64,000 bases of DNA from Rana temporaria (lineage: Eukaryota > Chordata > Amphibia > Anura > Ranidae): the NCBI RefSeq assembly GCF_905171775.1, contig NC_053492.1, positions 330,716,690-330,780,689 of the forward strand, given 5' to 3'. Every line of letters starts with the position of its first letter. Position 1 is the stretch's first letter. The translations under genes were made by a program, and so were the position numbers. The notes below the pieces were generated by a model. It ran no database searches. It saw only the letters and a list, made by a program, of their open reading frames with translations, and was not told the origin of the DNA. Shown piece by piece: positions 42,560 to 54,507 of the stretch.

Positions 42560-44076
42560 TTTCTATGGGGGTGTGGCCGGATGTGAGGATAGCTCCAGCT
42601 ATCCTCCGTTAAATTATCCTGTTTGCAGCTGACTGACCTGCTCTGCACCCCTTGTGACTACGTGTCTGGGCTGGGGGAACTGCTGGGGAAACAGCGATGC
42701 CATCCTCGGCTTCTAAGAAGCAAAAGGAGCAGCGTACAAAGCCGCTGTTGGACCAGCGGCAGCTGCGCTCTCAGAGCAGCATGGCAGTTAGCTATGCCCA
42801 AGCCATCTTGGTTCCCGGCTCCTCTACTCAGCGCGCCAAATCTCTCCCGGCGAAGATGGCGCAACAGGCGAGTGCTGCACCGCTAATACCTGAGGCTTCA
42901 TCGCCCCTGCCATGGGAGATAGAAGTGGACACGGCAGCCATAACTAATCCGATCCTGGAGGCAATAGCGACCTCTAAGTCTGAGCTCATGAGTCGCATTG
43001 ACTGTCTGGCAACAGAGTGCAATCTCATCCGGCACAATCTGGACAAGATTAGAGGCAGGCTGACTACCGCTGAGGATCGTATCTCGGAGGTGGCGGATAT
43101 GCATCACATACCCAGGGCTCTCAACTGGCTGCAGGACATGGTCCGGTCCCTACAACACAGGGCAGATGACGCCGAGGACCGCCAACGAAGAAACAACATA
43201 AGTGGTAGGATTACCAGAAGGGGTGGAGGGGGTGGCCACTACTACTTTTGCTGAGCAGTTCTTTAAGTCTTTGCTGGCCTTGGATGATCTCCCCCCCACA
43301 TATGTTGTTGAGAGAGCACATAGAGTGCCCACTGCGGCCCGACCATCAGGCTCACGCCACTTCCATTCTTGGTCCGGTTCCTCAACTATAGGGACCATGA
43401 CATGCTGTTGGTAGAAGCGAGGAAACACAAGGAGCTGAAGTTTGAAAATGCCCGTGTGATGCTCTTTCCTGATTTCTCAGCGGAGACGCAGAAGAGGCGT
43501 CGCTCCTTCACTAATGTGAAACGACGGCTTAGAGAATTGAAATATAGCATGTTGTATCCCAATCGTCTACGTGTGCACTACAAGGGTTCGGTGAAGTTCT
43601 TTGAAAACCCGCATGAGGCCTGTGAATGGTTGGACTGAACCCCATGATGGTCTTCTACTTCTGAGGTTCTTGATCTGCTGTTTTTACGGTTTTGTTTGCA
43701 CTCAGGAACTTGTTAGGATGGCTATCTCCCCTTTTTTTTTTTTATACCATTTTTTTTTTTATTTATTATTTTTGCTGTGGTCACTTTGATGTTTTGGCTC
43801 CTGTGCACCTTATGATTCTGTGTCTACTGTGCCACCAATTCATACTCTGTTGTAGGTGCAACTTTACGTAAGTACTGTGACTGGAACTCTGTGTGAGGCA
43901 GTGTGCAATGCACTATGATTAATTCTGTTATTTGTTGCGGTTTCCAGATGCCCTTGTAGACCCTGCGTTGTTATTGCGGGTGGTTGGCTGCACTATACCT
44001 GGCATGAACAGCCAATGGAGCTTTCTGTGATAGACATGGAATTTTTTTTTTCTTCAACTTCCAATGCCGAACTGTT
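42560..44076 (+). mobile_element. L1-type LINE, 5' part with ORF1
   Basis: It comprises a short 5' leader, ORF1 (42697-43638) and an inter-ORF spacer with T-runs (43730-43780, 44042-44054). It ends where PLE sequence begins at about 44077, so ORF2 is absent. The 5' boundary is approximate. Confidence 0.7.
42697..43638 (+). pseudogene. L1-type ORF1 protein, frameshifted twice
   Basis: The product would be the RNA-binding chaperone that coats LINE RNA as a trimer. It starts MPSSASKKQKEQRTK with a basic N-terminus. A coiled-coil-like part follows (KSELMSRIDCLATECNLIRH, DKIRGRLTTAEDRISEV, about residues 90-150). After a shift near 43200 comes the RRM-like core start (VGLPEGVEG) and YVVERAHRVP. 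After another near 43370 come RFLNYRDHDMLLVEARK and a C-terminal domain ending FENPHEACEWLD. About 310 residues, normal for the family. Confidence 0.88.
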
Positions 44077-44439
44077 GACTTGAAATGAAAGAGTTCATCA
44101 CATGCAATTCCTCATACATTGTTTATCTTCCCATCAGTGCTCATAACTAGAGTTGAGCGGACACCTGGATGTTCGGGTTCGGACTTTGAAAAAAAAGTTT
44201 GGGTTCGGAACCGAACCCGAACTTTGACCCGAACCCCATTGAAGTCAATGGGGACCCGGACTTTTGACTACAAAAATGTCTCTAAAAAACTAAGGGAAAG
44301 GGCTGGAGGGCTGCAAATGGCAGCAAAATGTTGGGAAGAGCATGGCAAGTACTCTGGAAATATATATGGATAGGGAAATAACTTAAAATAACATTAAAAA
44401 AAAAAAGAATCATTTTGACCTAGGAGGACGAGGTCCATA

Positions 44440-45630
44440 CAGTTTTGTTAAAAATTATTCAACCCCCCCAATGCTGTAAAGGGTTTTAGGGAATTTAGTG
44501 TACATTTGTAATTGTATTAAGAATGAAATCTGACAAGGACTTCTTAAAGAACCATATGCAACTAAAATGACATCAATTGATTTTGTAATACAGTAGTAAA
44601 TGTTTATTTTGTGAATTCTTCATTTACACAATTATTCAACCCCTTAAAGAATACCACTCTGAAGAACAGGGGTTCATTGAAGTGTTTTCAATCAGGTATT
44701 GAAAACAACTGTGGATGTCAGGGAGCAGCAATAAAGCCTAATAAGCACCAGGAAGACAAGAGAAGAGGTGATTACTCTTCACAGGAAGGGCAATGGCTAT
44801 AAGAAGATTGCAAAGATGTTAAACATACCAAGAGACACCATAGGAAGCATCATTCGCAAATTCAAGGCAAAGGGCACTGTTGAAACGCTACCTGGTTGTG
44901 GCAGAAAGAAGATGCTGACTTCGACTGCTGTGCGCTACCTGAAGCGTAGAGTGGAGAAAAGTCCCCGTGTGACTGCTGAGGAACTGAGAAAAGATTTGTC
45001 AGATGTGGGTACTGAAGTTTCTGCTCAGACAATACGGCGCACACTGCGTAATGAAGGCCTTCATGCCAGAACTCCCAGGCGCACCCCCTTGCTGTCTCCA
45101 AAGAATAAGAAGAGTCGACTGCAGTATGCCAAAGTCATGTGGACAAACCACACAAGTTTTGGGATTGTGTTCTGTGGACTGATGAAACAAAATTAGAACT
45201 GTTTGGGCCCATGGATCAACGCTATGTTTGGAGGAGGAAGAACAAGGCCTATGATGAAAAGAACACCTTGCCTACTGTGAAGCATGGCGGGGGGTCAATC
45301 ATGCTTTGGGGCTGTTTTGCTTCTGCAGGTACAGGGAAGCTTCAGCATGTGCAAGGTACCATGAATTCTCTTCAGTACCAGGAGATATTGGATGACACAA
45401 ACCTGTGTCATCCAATATCCGTCACAAACCTGAGGCTTGGGAGACGTTGGACCTTTCAACAGGACAATGATCCCAAGCATACCTCCAAGTCCACTAGAGC
45501 ATGGTTGCAGATTAAAGGCTGGAAAATTTTGGAGTGGCCATCGCAGTCACCAGACTTAAATCAGATTGAGAACCTCTGGTGGGACTTAAAGAAAGCAGTT
45601 GCAGTGCGCAAGCCTAAGAATGTGACTGAA
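44440..45630 (+). mobile_element. Tc1/mariner transposon, 3' end missing
   Basis: The left end CAGTTTTGTTAAAAATTATT follows TA (44438-44439). A leader and transposase follow, then the sequence stops near 45625 at a GGCGGTGGAGGAGG stretch belonging to the host hAT element. The right terminal repeat is absent. Confidence 0.8.
44768..45630 (+). pseudogene. Tc1-type transposase, frameshifted and 3'-truncated
   Basis: The first frame (44768-45196) has helix-turn-helix text NGYKKIAKMLNIPRDTIGSI, a GCGRKKML hinge and a second domain. After a shift near 45150 the core continues: WTDETKLELFG (first Asp), SIMLWGCFASAGTG, and FQQDNDPKHTSKS (second Asp). QSPDLNQIENLWWDLK follows with the acidic third residue. 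A short duplication (CAAACCTGTGTCATCCAATATC, in part) disrupts the middle near 45400. The C-terminus is missing. Confidence 0.9.
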
Positions 45631-45737
45631 GGTGGAAGCGGCGGTGGAGGAGGAGGCGGTAGCCAACACAGCAGGTTTTGGTTTTTAATTGATTTATTTT
45701 TTAAATTAGGGTAAACCCCAAAAGAGTGAGAAAGATC

Positions 45738-45887
45738 TAGGGTTGCTACCTCATCCCTTTAAAGGTGAACACAGGCTAATTTAATGTCGATAAGGCGCCA
45801 CGTGAGTTTAGTTAGCAGCACCTTAATCAGCCAGAGAACCTGTGTAATTAATGTTTTTGCTTTTAAAGGGATGAGATGGCAACCCTA
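45738..45887. mobile_element. hAT-type MITE (150 bp)
   Basis: It starts TAGGGTTGCTACCTCATC and ends GATGAGATGGCAACCCTA, with perfect 8-bp duplications GAAAGATC at 45730-45737 and 45888-45895. Confidence 0.92.
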
Positions 45888-45929
45888 GAAAGATCAGAAA
45901 AAAAACAATGGCTGGGTAAGGCCGGCCCG

Positions 45930-48900
45930 GTGTCTATTCTGCACAAGGTACGGACAAGTCCTCTGGGATCCATGCCTGCTTCATTTTAATGAACGTGAGC
46001 TTGTCCACATTGGCTCTGGACAGGCGGCTGCGCTTGTCTGTGATAACGCCCCCTGCCGTGCTAAATACACGTTCAGACAATACACTGGCCGCAGGGCAGG
46101 GCAGGCCAGCACCTCCAAGGCGTAAAGGGCAAGTTCAGGCCATGTGCCCAATTTGGAGACCCAGAAGTTTAAGGGGGCATAGCCGTCATTCAGTACGTGT
46201 AGGCGTGTGCACACATACTGCTCCACCATGTTGCTGAAATGCTGCCTCCTGCTAAAACGTTCCATATCAGCTGGTGGTGCTGTTTGTTGTGGCGTGCTGA
46301 CAAAGCTTTTTCACATTTCGGCCATGCTAACCCTGCCTTCTGAGGTGCTGGCGGTGCCCCTGCTGCGTTGGCGACCTCTTCCTCCTCCTCTGCCTTCGCC
46401 TGCTGCTTCCACTGTGCCCCCGCTGCCAGGTGGGAATTGCACCAGCAGCGCGTCTACCAGCGTGCGCTTGTACTCGCGCATCTTGCGTTCACGCTCCAGT
46501 GAGGGAATTGAGGATGGTACATTGTCCTTGTAACGGGGATCCAGCAGCGTGGCCACCCAGTAATCAGCACCTGTTATAATGTGCGAAACACGCTGGTCGT
46601 TGCGGAGACACTGCAGCATGTAATTGCCAGGCCAGGCTGCCCAGAGGCAACGAAAAGCTGTCCTCTGGGAGGTGTATCATCTGTGCCCTTTGTATCCCCC
46701 CAGCCACGCACCAGTAATGGCCATGAGCTGGTCTGGATGCCATCCTGCTGTGAACATGGTTCCTCCTCCTCCTCCATGTCTTCCTCCTCCTCATCCTCCA
46801 CCGCGTCATCCTCCAGAACTGTGCCCTTGCTGGACAATTGTGTACCTGGCATTTGTTGGTGCACGAACCTACCCTCGGAGCCACTTGTGAATGACTGCCC
46901 TGAAAGCCTTGAAAATGATCCTGATTCCTCCTCCTCCTCCTCCTCCTCCTGTGCCACATCCTCTTCCATCATCGCCTGTAGCGTTTTTTCAAGGAGGCCT
47001 AGAACTGGGATAGTCACGCTGAGAGCGGCGTCTGGCACTGGCCATGTTGGTGGAGTACTCGAAACAGCGCAACAAGGCACACAGGTCTCGCATGGAGGCC
47101 CAGTTATTGGTGGTGAAGTGGTTCTGTTCCGCAGAGCGACTCAAGCGTGCGTGCTGCAGCTGAAACTCCACTATCGCCTGCTGCTGCTCGCACAGTCTGG
47201 CCAGCATGTGCAAGGTGGAGTTCCACCCTGTGGGCACATCACATATGAGGCGGTGAGCGGGAAGGCTGAAGTTACGCTGCAGCTCTGCCAGGCGAGCAGC
47301 AGCAGGGTGAGAACGCCGAAAGTGCGCACAGACGGACCACACTTTCTGCAGCAGCTGTGGCATATCGGGGTAAGTTTTCAGGACACTCTGCACCACCAAA
47401 TTCAGCACATGCGCCAGGCAAGGGATGTGCGTCAAACCGGCTAGGCCCAGAGCTGCTACGAGATTTCGCCCGTTATCGCACACCACCAGGCCCAGCTTGA
47501 GGCTCACTGACGCCAACCACTCATCGGTCTGTTGTTCCATGTCCCTCCACAACTCCTGCGCGGTGTGTGGTTTTTCCCCCAAACAGGAAAGTTTTAAAAC
47601 TGCCTGCTGGCGTTTACCCATGGCTGTGCTGAAGTTGGTGGTGAATTTGTTACGCTGACTGGATGAGGAGGCGGTAGAGGATGAGGAAGCGGAGTAGGAG
47701 GAGTTGGGAACAGGAGGCAAACTGAAGCGCCCTGCAATCCTCGGTGGTGGAAGGACATGCACCAAACTGCTATCCGCCTCAGGCCCAGCCGCCACTGCAT
47801 TTACCCAGTGCGCTGTTAGGGAGATCTAACATCCCTGACCGTGCTTACTGGTCCACGTATCCATAGTTAGGTGGACCTTGGCACAGATGGCGTTGCGCAG
47901 TGCACACTGGATTTTGTCACCCACTTGGTTGTGCAGGGAAGAGATGGCTCGCCTGGAAAAGTAGTGGCGGCTGGGCACGACGTACTGTGGGACAGCCAAT
48001 GGCATCAGGCTTTTAAAACTCTGCGTCTCCACCAGACGGAATGACATCATTTCAAAGGCCAGTAATTTTGAAATGCTGGCATTCAGGGCCAGGGATCGCG
48101 GGTGGGTAGGGGGGTACTTTCTCTTCCGCTCCAGTGTTTGGGAGATAGAGAGATGAATGCTTCCATGGGACATTGTGGAGATGTTTGGGGACCCAGGTGG
48201 TAGTGTTGCTTGCCGGTCTTCTAATTCAGGGGTGGCAGGTGGCACTGTCACTACAGAGGTGGATGAAGAGGCCCGAGACTGATGCAGAAGGGGAAGCAGG
48301 AGGAGCCAGAGACCTTTCTTGTTTTTTGAGGCGTCTACTCCACTGCAGCTCGTGCAGGGTGTGCTCAGGTTGAGAACGTTTATGCCTCGCTTCAGGCTCT
48401 GATTGCACAACGTGCAAACCATGCATGTCTTGTCATCAGCACATTGTGTGAAGAACTGCCACGCTAGGGAACTCCTTGGACCTGGCTTTGGTCTGCTCGG
48501 TCCCTTGCTGCGTTGGGCAGTAGCAGGCGTACTGTCTAGGGGACGAATGCTCTGCTTTGGCACCCTGCTCCCTCTTCTGCTGTGCTGGTGGCTCTGTGCG
48601 ACCACCGCCTCTTCCTCCGAACTACATGGGTCACCTGCATGAGGTTGATTCCATGTCGGGTCGAGGACCTCATCGTCCTCCACATCATCTTTCACCCAGT
48701 CTTCACCACTGCCCTCCTTGTCGGTCTGCACAATTGCAAAAGCACCAGCAGTTGGAAACTGTGTTTCATCATCATCCAAGACGTGCTGCGATGGTCCCCT
48801 CATGTACTCATCTTGAAATATAAGTGGTTGGGCATCGGTGCACTCAATCTCTTCCACTTCTGGGGCTGGGCTAGGTGGATGGCCCTGGGAACTCTAACAG

Positions 48901-49351
48901 ACTCATCAAAAAGAAGAAGAGACTGCTGCATGATTTGGGGCTCAGACTGCTTGGCTGATTTGCAAGGGGGTGAGGTGAAAGACTGATGGTGGACATCGGC
49001 TGCAGGTGCCAACTCTGAACTTTCAGCACAAGACTGGTTGGAAAACAATGTGAAGGAACAGGAGGCACTGTCAGCAACCCAATCTACTACCGCCTGTTCT
49101 GCTCCTGGCCTCAACATTCGTAGAGCTGGATTAGGCCCGACCAAATACCGCTGCAGGCTCTGTCGGCTACTCGCACCTGAGAAAGGTGTTTCACTTGTGC
49201 GTGTAGCTGGCACAGATCGACCACGTCCTCTCCCTGTAACAGGAGCTCCACCAGCAGCACCACGACCGCGGCCACGTCCCTTATTTGATGTTTCCTCATA
49301 TTTCTCAAATGTAGGATCTTCCCCTAAATGGGTGTTTTTTAAATACAACAA
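45930..49351 (-). pseudogene. hAT transposase with BED finger, multiply frameshifted
   Basis: Read on the minus strand from 49351. The N-terminal part is low-complexity with RGRGRGAAGG and GRGRGRS. Next is an acidic stretch (about 48690), then a degenerate BED-type zinc finger (WQFFTQCADDKTCMVCTLC, about 48410-48470). The catalytic core shows HLTMDTWTS (first Asp, about 47870), LGLVVCDNGRN (second Asp, about 47480), HIPCLAHVLNL and VPTGWNSTLHML. The C-terminal dimerisation region runs WVSKLGTWPELALYALEVLA, then, after a one-base shift, SERVFSTAGGVI and DKRSRLS. At least five shifts or stops; dead. Confidence 0.88.
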
Positions 49352-49389
49352 TAGTGTAATATGGTGTAATATGCAGAGATTCGCCTATA

Positions 49390-51190
49390 TATTTCTCTAC
49401 CTATAGCAAGAAGCAGGAACCTACCCCTAAACAATGTACTGCACAGACAGTATATCACAGGGGACAGGTGGAGTGCTGGTGAAATAGGCAGAGATTCACC
49501 TATATATTTCTCTACCTATAGCAAGAAGCAGGAACCTACCCCTAAACAATGTACTGCACAGACAGTATATCACAGGGGACAGGTGGAGTGCTGGTGAAAT
49601 ATGCAGAGATTCACCTATATATTTCTCTACCTATAGCAAGAAGCAGGAACCTACCCCTAAACAATGTACTGCACAGACAGTATATCCCAGGGGACATGTG
49701 GAGTACTGGTGAAATATGCAGAGATTCACCTATATATTTCTCTACCTATAGCAAGAAGCAGGAACCTACCCCTAAACAATGTACTGCACAGACAGTATAT
49801 CACAGGGGACAGGTGGAGTGCTAGTGAAATAGGCAGAGATTCACCTATATATTTCTTTACCTATAGCAAGAAGCAGGAACCTAGCCCTAAACAATGTACT
49901 GCACAGACAGTATATCACAGGGGACATGTGGAGTGCTGGTGAAATAGGCAGAGATTCACCTATATATTTCTTTACCTATAGCAAGAAGCAGGAACCTAGC
50001 CCTAAACAATGTATTGCACAGACAGTATATCACAAGGGACAGGTGGAGAGCTGGTGAAATAGGCAGAGAGTCACCTATAGATTGCTGTCCCTATAGCAAA
50101 TAACTGGAACCTCTCCCTCAACTATGTACTGGACACACACAGTATATCACAGGTGGTGACAGGTGCAGTGCTGTTGAAATATACAGAGAGTCACCTATAG
50201 ATTGCTGTCCCTATAGGAAATAGCTGGAACCTCTCCCTCAACTATGTACTGGACACACACAGTATATCACAGGTGCACAGGTGGTGACAGGTGCAGTGCT
50301 GGTGAAATATACAGAGAGTCACCTATAGATTGCTGTCCCTATAGGAAATAGCTGGAACCTCTCCCTCAACTATGTACTGGACACACACAGTATATCACAG
50401 GTGGTGACAGGTGCAGTGCTGTTGAAATATACAGAGAGTCACCTATAGATTGCTGTCCCTATAGGAAATAGCTGGAACCTCTCCCTCAACTATGTACTGG
50501 ACACACACAGTATATCGCAGGTGCACAGGTGGTGGCAGGTGCAGTGCTGGTGAAATATACAGAGAGTCACCTATAGATTGCTGTCCCTATAGGAAATAGC
50601 TGGAACCTCTCCCTCAACTATGTACTGGACACACACAGTATATCACAGGTGGTGACAGGTGCAGTGCTGTTGAAATATACAGAGAGTCACCTATAGATTG
50701 CTGTCCCTATAGGAAATAGCTGGAACCTCTCCCTCAACTATGTACTGGACACACACAGTATATGACAGGTGCAGTGCTGTTGAAATATACAGAGAGTCAC
50801 CTATAGATTGCTGTCCCTATAGGAAATAGCTGGAACCTCTCCCTCAACTATGTACTGGACACACACAGTATATCACAGGTGGTGACAGGTGCAGTGCTGT
50901 TGAAATATACAGAGTCACCTATAGATTGCTGTCCCTATAGGAAATAGCTGGAACCTCTCCCTCAACTATGTACTGGACACACACAGTATATCACAGGTGC
51001 ATGCTGTTGAAATATACAGAGAGTCACCTATAGATTGCTGTCCCTATAGGAAATAGCTGGAACCTCTCCCTAAACTATGTAATGGACACACACAGTATAT
51101 CACAGGTGGTGGCAGGTGCAGTGCTGGTGAAATATACAGAGAGTCACCTATAGATTGCTGTCCCTATAGGAAATAGCTGGAACCTCTCCC
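49390..51190. repeat. 115-bp tandem array inside the hAT element
   Basis: From GCAAGAAGCAGGAACC at 49406 the unit repeats at 49521, 49636, 49751, 49866 and 49981, exactly 115 bp apart. From about 50096 a variant unit (GGAAATAGCTGGAACC) continues with periods of 109-128 bp to about 51170. The variation comes from presence or absence of a GGTGCACAGGTGGTGACA-type segment. There are about 16 units, upstream of the transposase gene. Confidence 0.95.
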
Positions 51191-51595
51191 TAAACTATAA
51201 GATGCAGATCTCACAGAAATAAACAGTGCTTGTGTAGATTTCTGAATCAGGATACACCTCTCTGACACTGTCCCTCAATCAAGAGCAGCCTGTCCCTATA
51301 GCAAATAGCTGAAAAAATCCTAACCTATAAGATACAGATGTCACAGAAATAAAGAGTGCTTGTGTAGATTTCTGAAGCAGGATACACCTCTCTGACACGG
51401 TCCCTCAATCAACAGCCTGTCCCTACCATAGCTACAGCAGAGTGACGAGCCATAAACCATAAGATGCAGATGTCACAGAAATAAAGAGTGCTTGTGTAGA
51501 TTTCTGAAGCAGGATACATCTCTCTGACACTGTCTCTCAACCAGCAGCAGTCTCTCCCTACACTAGCTAATGCAGAGTGACGACCTGTGCTGTGT
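51191..51595. repeat. Second tandem family, three units
   Basis: Units of about 120 bp with AAGATGCAGATGTCACAG, GTGTAGATTTCTGAAGCAGG and CTCTGACAC repeat three times, next to the first array. CTGTCCCTATAGCAAATAGCTG links the two families. Confidence 0.88.
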
Positions 51596-51867
51596 GCCTC
51601 TATCTAATATAGAGGCTGGTCACATGCTGGGTCACATGCTGCACTGGCCAATCACAGCCATGCCATTAGTAGGCATGGCTGTGATGGCTTCCTAGTAACT
51701 AGTATAACAAATGGCGATTGGCTGCCGTGCAGCGCGCCATAAAATAGCCGAACTCCAAACCCGAACCCAAACTTTTTCCAATTATTCGGGTTCGGGAGCA
51801 AAAAAACCCCAAAGTCCGTCTTGAACCCGAACTTTACAGTTCGGGTTCGCTCAACCCTACTCATAAC

Positions 51868-52855
51868 TTTATTTTTCCCTTTTTATGCACCTTCACAGTT
51901 CGACAGCAAATGCATTTTCTACAGGGGAAGAACCCCTTAAGGTCAATTTTAAGTTGGCGATCAGGTGGGTCCAGTATTTTGCGAACAACCCGGTCCCCAA
52001 AATTTGGAGCCCTTCTGTAGATAAATCGTGGTTGTTCGGGAATAACCTCACCTAAATGTCTGTCTCTACTGAGGATATGCCAATGATTTCTAAAGATGGT
52101 CTCCATTTCCTTGTATGGAGTGTGAAAACCTGTTAAGAAACCCCACTGATGTTGGTTAGTGGGTTGTTCAATCTCCTTTTTCTTGAAGCAATGCTCCCTC
52201 GGATGCTCAGCAACCTGTTGAATGATCTCATCCAAATTGCACTCATCATACCCCTTCTGTAGAAACCTATTTTTTTTATTCCTCTGCTTGCTCAAAATAA
52301 TCAATCTCTTCCGTGCAATTACGTCGTACTCGTAAAAATTGACCTTTAGGTATATTCTTGATCCAGGCAGGGTGGTGGCCACTTCTGATCGACAAATAAC
52401 TGTTTCGATCCGTGGCCTTAAAAAACACTTTTGTCTTCAATTTGCCATTACAGTGCTCTATAGATACATCCAGTAAATTGACCAATTGCTTACCACATAC
52501 TCAAGTTTAATGTTGTTAGTATTATAGTTTAGGCCTTCCAAGAAGAGCTTGACGTCTCTCTCTGACCCCTCCCAAATCAGCAAAAGGTCGTCAATAAATC
52601 TTCGAGAATAAGTTGAGTTTTTTTGTTTTTAAAAATGTGTTTATCCTTCCACTCTGCCATGAACAGCTGGGAGCAAATTTCGCCCCCATTGCTACACCAA
52701 CCTGTTGGAAAAAAAAGAAACCATTAAACCAAAAATAATTGTGCGACATACAGAATTCCAAAGCCTGGCCCAGAAATCTTTTTTGTGTGTGTGGGATGTC
52801 CTCTCTCTTACTCAACGCCCAATTAAGAGCCAATGCCGCATCCTCATGCTGTATT
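51868..52855 (-). pseudogene. PLE RT and linker, antisense copy
   Basis: The minus strand encodes FNGFFFFQQVGVAMGAKFAPS (RT motif B region, about 52690), then a break, then VFFKATDRNSYLSIRSGHHP, NIPKGQFLRVRRNC and DEIIQQVAEHPREHCFKKKE. It ends with PDRQLKIDLKGFFPCRKCIC, the Cys-rich linker before the endonuclease. The endonuclease itself is not on this strand. Frameshifts and a deletion of motif C are visible. Confidence 0.85.
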
Positions 52856-52869
52856 ATTGTATATAGGGA

Positions 52870-54507
52870 TAAAAGTGTTTTTTAAGGCCACGGAACGAAA
52901 CAGTTATTTGTCGATCAGAAGTGGCCACCACCCTGCCTGGATCAAGAATATACCTAAAGGTCAATTTTTACGAGTGCAACGTAATTGCACAGAAGAGATT
53001 GATTATTTTGAGCAAGCAGAAAAATAAAAAAATAGGGGCCAAATCCTCAAAAAACTGGCTTAACTTAACTTTTCCGAGTTAAGTTACACTGCCGCAAATC
53101 TCCCAAGTTAGGTGCCGATCCTCAAAGCACTTACCTGGAAATTTTCGGCAGTGCAACTTAACTCCGTCCGGCGCAAGGGGTTCCTAATACAAATGGGCGA
53201 TTCCCATTTAAATTAGGCGTGCTCCCGCGCCGGACGTACTGCGTATGCCCGTGACGTCATTTTTCCCGACGTGCATCGCATGTTTTTACGATACGCCGAG
53301 TTTTGAGGATCGCGCCGGGTAAAAAAGTTGCGTCGGGAAAAAAAAAAAAGATACGGCAAAAAAAAAAAATAAAACGCGTCGCGAGGAAGAAGGGTCTACT
53401 TTTACAAGGTGTAAACAGTTTACACTTTGTAAAAGCAGCCCTAATTTTACACACGCAAACTAAAACTTACGGCGAAAAAACGAAGCTGACAAGCTTTGTG
53501 GATCGTCGTAAGTCCTAATTTGCATACGCTAGGCGGCATTTCGACACAAAATGCCCCCAGCGGCGGATGCGGTACTGCATCCTAAGATCCGACAGTGTAA
53601 GTCTCTTACAGATGTCGGATCTTCTGCCTATCTTTGGAAAACTGCTTCTGTGGATCAGTTCCAAAGATAGGCACAGGGATACGCAGGCGGAACAGCAGAT
53701 CCGCCTGCGTATCTCTTTTGAGGATTTGGCCCCAGGTTTCTACAGAAGGGGTATGATGAGTGCAATTTGGATGAGATCATTCAACAGGTTGCTGAGCATC
53801 CGAGGGAGCATTGCTTCAAGAAAAAGGAGATTGAACAACCCACTAACCAACATCAGTGGGGTTTCTTAACAGGTTTCCACACTCAATACAAGGAAATAGA
53901 GACCATCTTTAGAAATCATTGGCATATCCTCAGTAGAGACAGACATTTAGGTGAGGTTATTCCCGAACAACCACAATTTATCTACAGAAGGGCTCCAAAT
54001 TTTGGGTACCGGGTTGTTCGCAAAATACTGGACCCACCTGATCGCCAACTTAAAATTTACCTTAAGGGGTTCTTCCCCTGTAGAAAATGCATTTGCTGTC
54101 GAACTGTGAAGGTGCATAATAAAGGGAAGAATAAAGTTATGAGCACTGATGGGAAGACTTTTGAAATTAAAGAGTTCATCACATGCAATTCCTCATACAT
54201 TGTTTATCTGTTATGGTGTCCATGCGGGCTATTTTATGTTCGGAGGACAAAAAGACTCCTAAGAATTCGCATTGCCGAACACTTAACTAATATTAAAAAA
54301 GGTTTCGAGGACCACAGTGTCTCTATGCACTTTAAAAATAAACACAATCAGGATCCCACTCTCGCCCAATTTTGTGGCATAGACTGTGTCTACCCGTCTT
54401 GGAGGGGCTCTCACAGGGTGAGAGATCTCTCACAGCATGAGAAATGTCTCTTTCCACGGGGCTTAAATATAGAGGTGGATCTGAACTGTTTTATTAACAA
54501 CTCTTAG
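52870..54507 (+). pseudogene. PLE RT C-terminus and GIY-YIG endonuclease, sense copy
   Basis: The plus strand repeats the antisense text from VFFKATERNSYLSI, is interrupted by a MITE (53035-53733), and runs openly from 53767 to 54507. Features are KGFFPCRKCICCR (Cys linker), then the endonuclease: YIVYLLWCPCGLFYVRRT where the family has Y-V-G, RIRIAEH with the catalytic Arg, HSVSMHFKNKH, and a C-terminus with FPRGLNIEVDLN. The Gly-to-Arg change in the YIG motif may harm activity. It would nick target DNA for priming. Confidence 0.9.
53035..53733. mobile_element. MITE with GGGGCCAAATCCTC ends (about 700 bp)
   Basis: It starts GGGGCCAAATCCTCAAAA and ends TTTTGAGGATTTGGCCCC. The antisense PLE copy lacks it (AAAATAGGTTTCTAC), which defines the insertion site. 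The duplication is unclear, perhaps TAG/CAG. Harbinger-like is possible. No transposase. Confidence 0.8.

Larger units (their letters stand above)
44148..51859 (-). mobile_element. Large hAT transposon (7.7 kb)
   Basis: It begins TAGAGTTGAGCG and ends CGCTCAACCCTA, with perfect 8-bp duplications CTCATAAC at 44140-44147 and 51860-51867. Subterminal GTTCGGGTTCGG-type repeats occur at both ends. A BED-finger hAT transposase lies on the minus strand at 45930-49351. A tandem-repeat array (49390-51590) occupies the upstream side. A Tc1 fragment and a small hAT MITE are inserted near 44440-45887. Joining the flanks restores the PLE sequence. Confidence 0.92.

Noticed and set aside
46581..47444. 287-codon plus-strand frame
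   Set aside because: It is the antisense shadow of the hAT transposase, whose minus-strand reading shows real motifs.
49390..51190. CRISPR array
   Set aside because: Whole units of about 115 bp repeat head to tail with no unique spacers, and the context is a vertebrate hAT transposon.
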